From positions 1 to 64,000 of the forward strand of contig NZ_VFIA01000030.1 of the NCBI RefSeq assembly GCF_014282275.1: 64,000 bases of DNA. The letters run 5' to 3'. Shown here piece by piece: positions 62,943 to 64,000 of this stretch (positions are counted from its first letter, which is position 1; each line of letters starts with the position of its first letter). This stretch comes from Spirosoma utsteinense (GTDB lineage: Bacteria > Bacteroidota > Bacteroidia > Cytophagales > Spirosomataceae). Both the position numbers and the translations under genes were made by a program. Under the pieces are notes generated by a model. It was not told the origin of the DNA, did no database searches, and saw only the letters and a list, made by a program, of their open reading frames with translations.

Positions 62943-64000
62943 TTATTTCAGGTTTCGCCCTTTCCATTGATATCCTTTTCCCTGGGCAGCCAGACCAAAG
63001 AAAACAACATAAAATGGGTAGAGCAACTGCGTTAGAGGTATCACGGCTACAGCCGGTTTTTTTTGTAAAAAAACAAGAATCTGCCGTAAAAACAAAAACT
63101 CGGTGACTCCCTTCAGGGCCATAACGGCCAGTACGGCGTTTCCGTCTAAAAATCCGAGCAACCACCCACCTACGGCCACTACCGGAGCGGCATTACTCAG
63201 AAAAATAAATACGGCCAGCACCGAAGGCAGCCAGCTCTCGTAGGCTTTCCACTTGCTGGCCCACCGTTTGCGCTGCTGATAAAACGACGACAGCGACAGG
63301 TGGGCCTGGGTCGACACGATAGCGTCACGGCTTTTCAGGAAGTGAACGCCAGTTGGGTACCGGGCCGCCACTTTGTGCATCAGAAATTCATCATCGCCCG
63401 AAGCCAGGTGATCGACTCCCGCAAAACCGCCGACTTCCGTAAAGACCCGTTTTTGGTAGCAAAGGTTGGCACCGTTGCACATCGTTGGTTTCCCCAGCGC
63501 CATGGTGCAGGCACCGGACCCAATCAAACTGGCAAATTCCACCGTTTGCAACAGCGCAAACAGTCGCTGACTCGCGCTGAGGTATGGCCGGTCTGCCCCC
63601 TTCTCTGTATGGCCCGGGTTAACGCCCCGGCCCTGCTGACGATATAGCTCCCCGGCTGGTGCGGCAAACGTGACCGGCCCCGAGATTAGCTTCGCCCCCG
63701 TTTCCTGATAAAAAGCGGCCATCGAGGCCAGCCAGTCCGGCCCCACCCGGCAGTCGCCGTCGGTAGTCACGATCAGTTCGCCCGTAGCCAGGGCGATACT
63801 CTGGCTGATGGCCCGCTTCTTGGGCGAAGCGCTGCGCTCGTCGGTCAGGGGTAGCGGATGCAGGGCGTAAGGCATCCGGCGGGCATACGCCTGACAGATA
63901 GCCAGCGTAGCATCCGTCGAGGAATCATCGGCCACAATAACCGTAAAGCGATCATACGACTGCCGGCTCAAGTCATCGAGCAGGTAACCAATGCTGGCGG
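62943..64000 (-). CDS. Family 2 glycosyltransferase, partial
   Basis: The 5' end lies beyond the window: the reading frame stays open to base 64000 (ASIGYLLDDLSRQSYDRF), so the first 20 or so residues are missing. Visible GT2 elements are VIVADDSSTDATL, the DGD in VTTDGDCRVGPDW, GSGACTMALGKPTMCNGANL, GDDEFLMHKVA and QQRKRWASKW. Three C-terminal membrane helices are rich in Val and Ala. It is of the same general type as the product of 61188-62192 but clearly a different subgroup. 116 bp separate it from the deacetylase gene. Confidence 0.88.
   Translation of the reverse strand, partial: ASIGYLLDDLSRQSYDRFTVIVADDSSTDATLAICQAYARRMPYALHPLPLTDERSASPKKRAISQSIALATGELIVTTDGDCRVGPDWLASMAAFYQETGAKLISGPVTFAAPAGELYRQQGRGVNPGHTEKGADRPYLSASQRLFALLQTVEFASLIGSGACTMALGKPTMCNGANLCYQKRVFTEVGGFAGVDHLASGDDEFLMHKVAARYPTGVHFLKSRDAIVSTQAHLSLSSFYQQRKRWASKWKAYESWLPSVLAVFIFLSNAAPVVAVGGWLLGFLDGNAVLAVMALKGVTEFLFLRQILVFLQKKPAVAVIPLTQLLYPFYVVFFGLAAQGKGYQWKGRNLK

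Overview
The window looks like chromosomal DNA of a member of the Bacteroidota, order Cytophagales, probably a Spirosoma-like genus (Spirosomataceae). This is inferred from gene content (HEPN-tailed siroheme reductase, PepSY/flavodoxin reductase, DUF2271, DUF937, many periplasmic TPR proteins, menaquinone MenD), from weak Shine-Dalgarno use, and from repeated TAnnTTTG -7 boxes typical of the phylum's primary sigma factor. No phage, CRISPR array or rRNA operon is present. The only RNA genes I am sure of are two tRNA-Ser.

Layout. 0.1-2.2 kb: a small membrane protein, a 51-aa basic protein and hisS. 2.5-15 kb: a redox block with a periplasmic ankyrin protein, DUF2271 protein, membrane PepSY-flavodoxin-FNR reductase, ApbE flavin transferase, CobA (siroheme branch), a siroheme sulfite/nitrite reductase with a C-terminal extension, a TPR lipoprotein and a Mo-bis-MGD oxidoreductase. 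15-20 kb: menD, a TonB-like protein, folC, trmB and gapA. 20-24.7 kb: AT-rich and gene-poor. It holds dapD, an XRE regulator, a decayed IS6-like transposase, a possible small RNA and, at 24664-24691, a strong candidate chromosome dimer-resolution (dif) site. Genes right of this point run overwhelmingly leftward and genes left of it mostly rightward, which suggests the replication terminus.

24.7-43.6 kb: core information genes on the minus strand (gyrA, dnaK, thrS-infC-rpmI-rplT) mixed with a RES/Xre toxin-antitoxin pair, a DUF4142 lipoprotein, DUF937, a nuclease-A-inhibitor-like protein, an O-antigen-ligase/TPR protein, a methyltransferase, EVE and DinB proteins. 44-51 kb: two ECF-type sigma factors flanking a CAP-domain protein, a LytTR response regulator, a SanA-like protein and topoisomerase IV subunit A (parC). 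51-64 kb: 2-hydroxyacid dehydrogenase, CE7 esterase, DUF4105, rsmI, carbinolamine dehydratase, a TPR protein, two tRNA-Ser, asparaginase, TatD, and a glycosyltransferase / polysaccharide deacetylase / glycosyltransferase group cut by the window edge.

A striking general feature is that many intergenic spaces carry long, often perfect, hairpins (27-28 bp stems with 5-nt loops, or arms over 45 bp). Several are built from short tandem units such as AGTCGTAGA or AAAGGAGGA. Most sit where a terminator is expected, but their length and repeat structure are unusual and suggest actively evolving palindromic elements.
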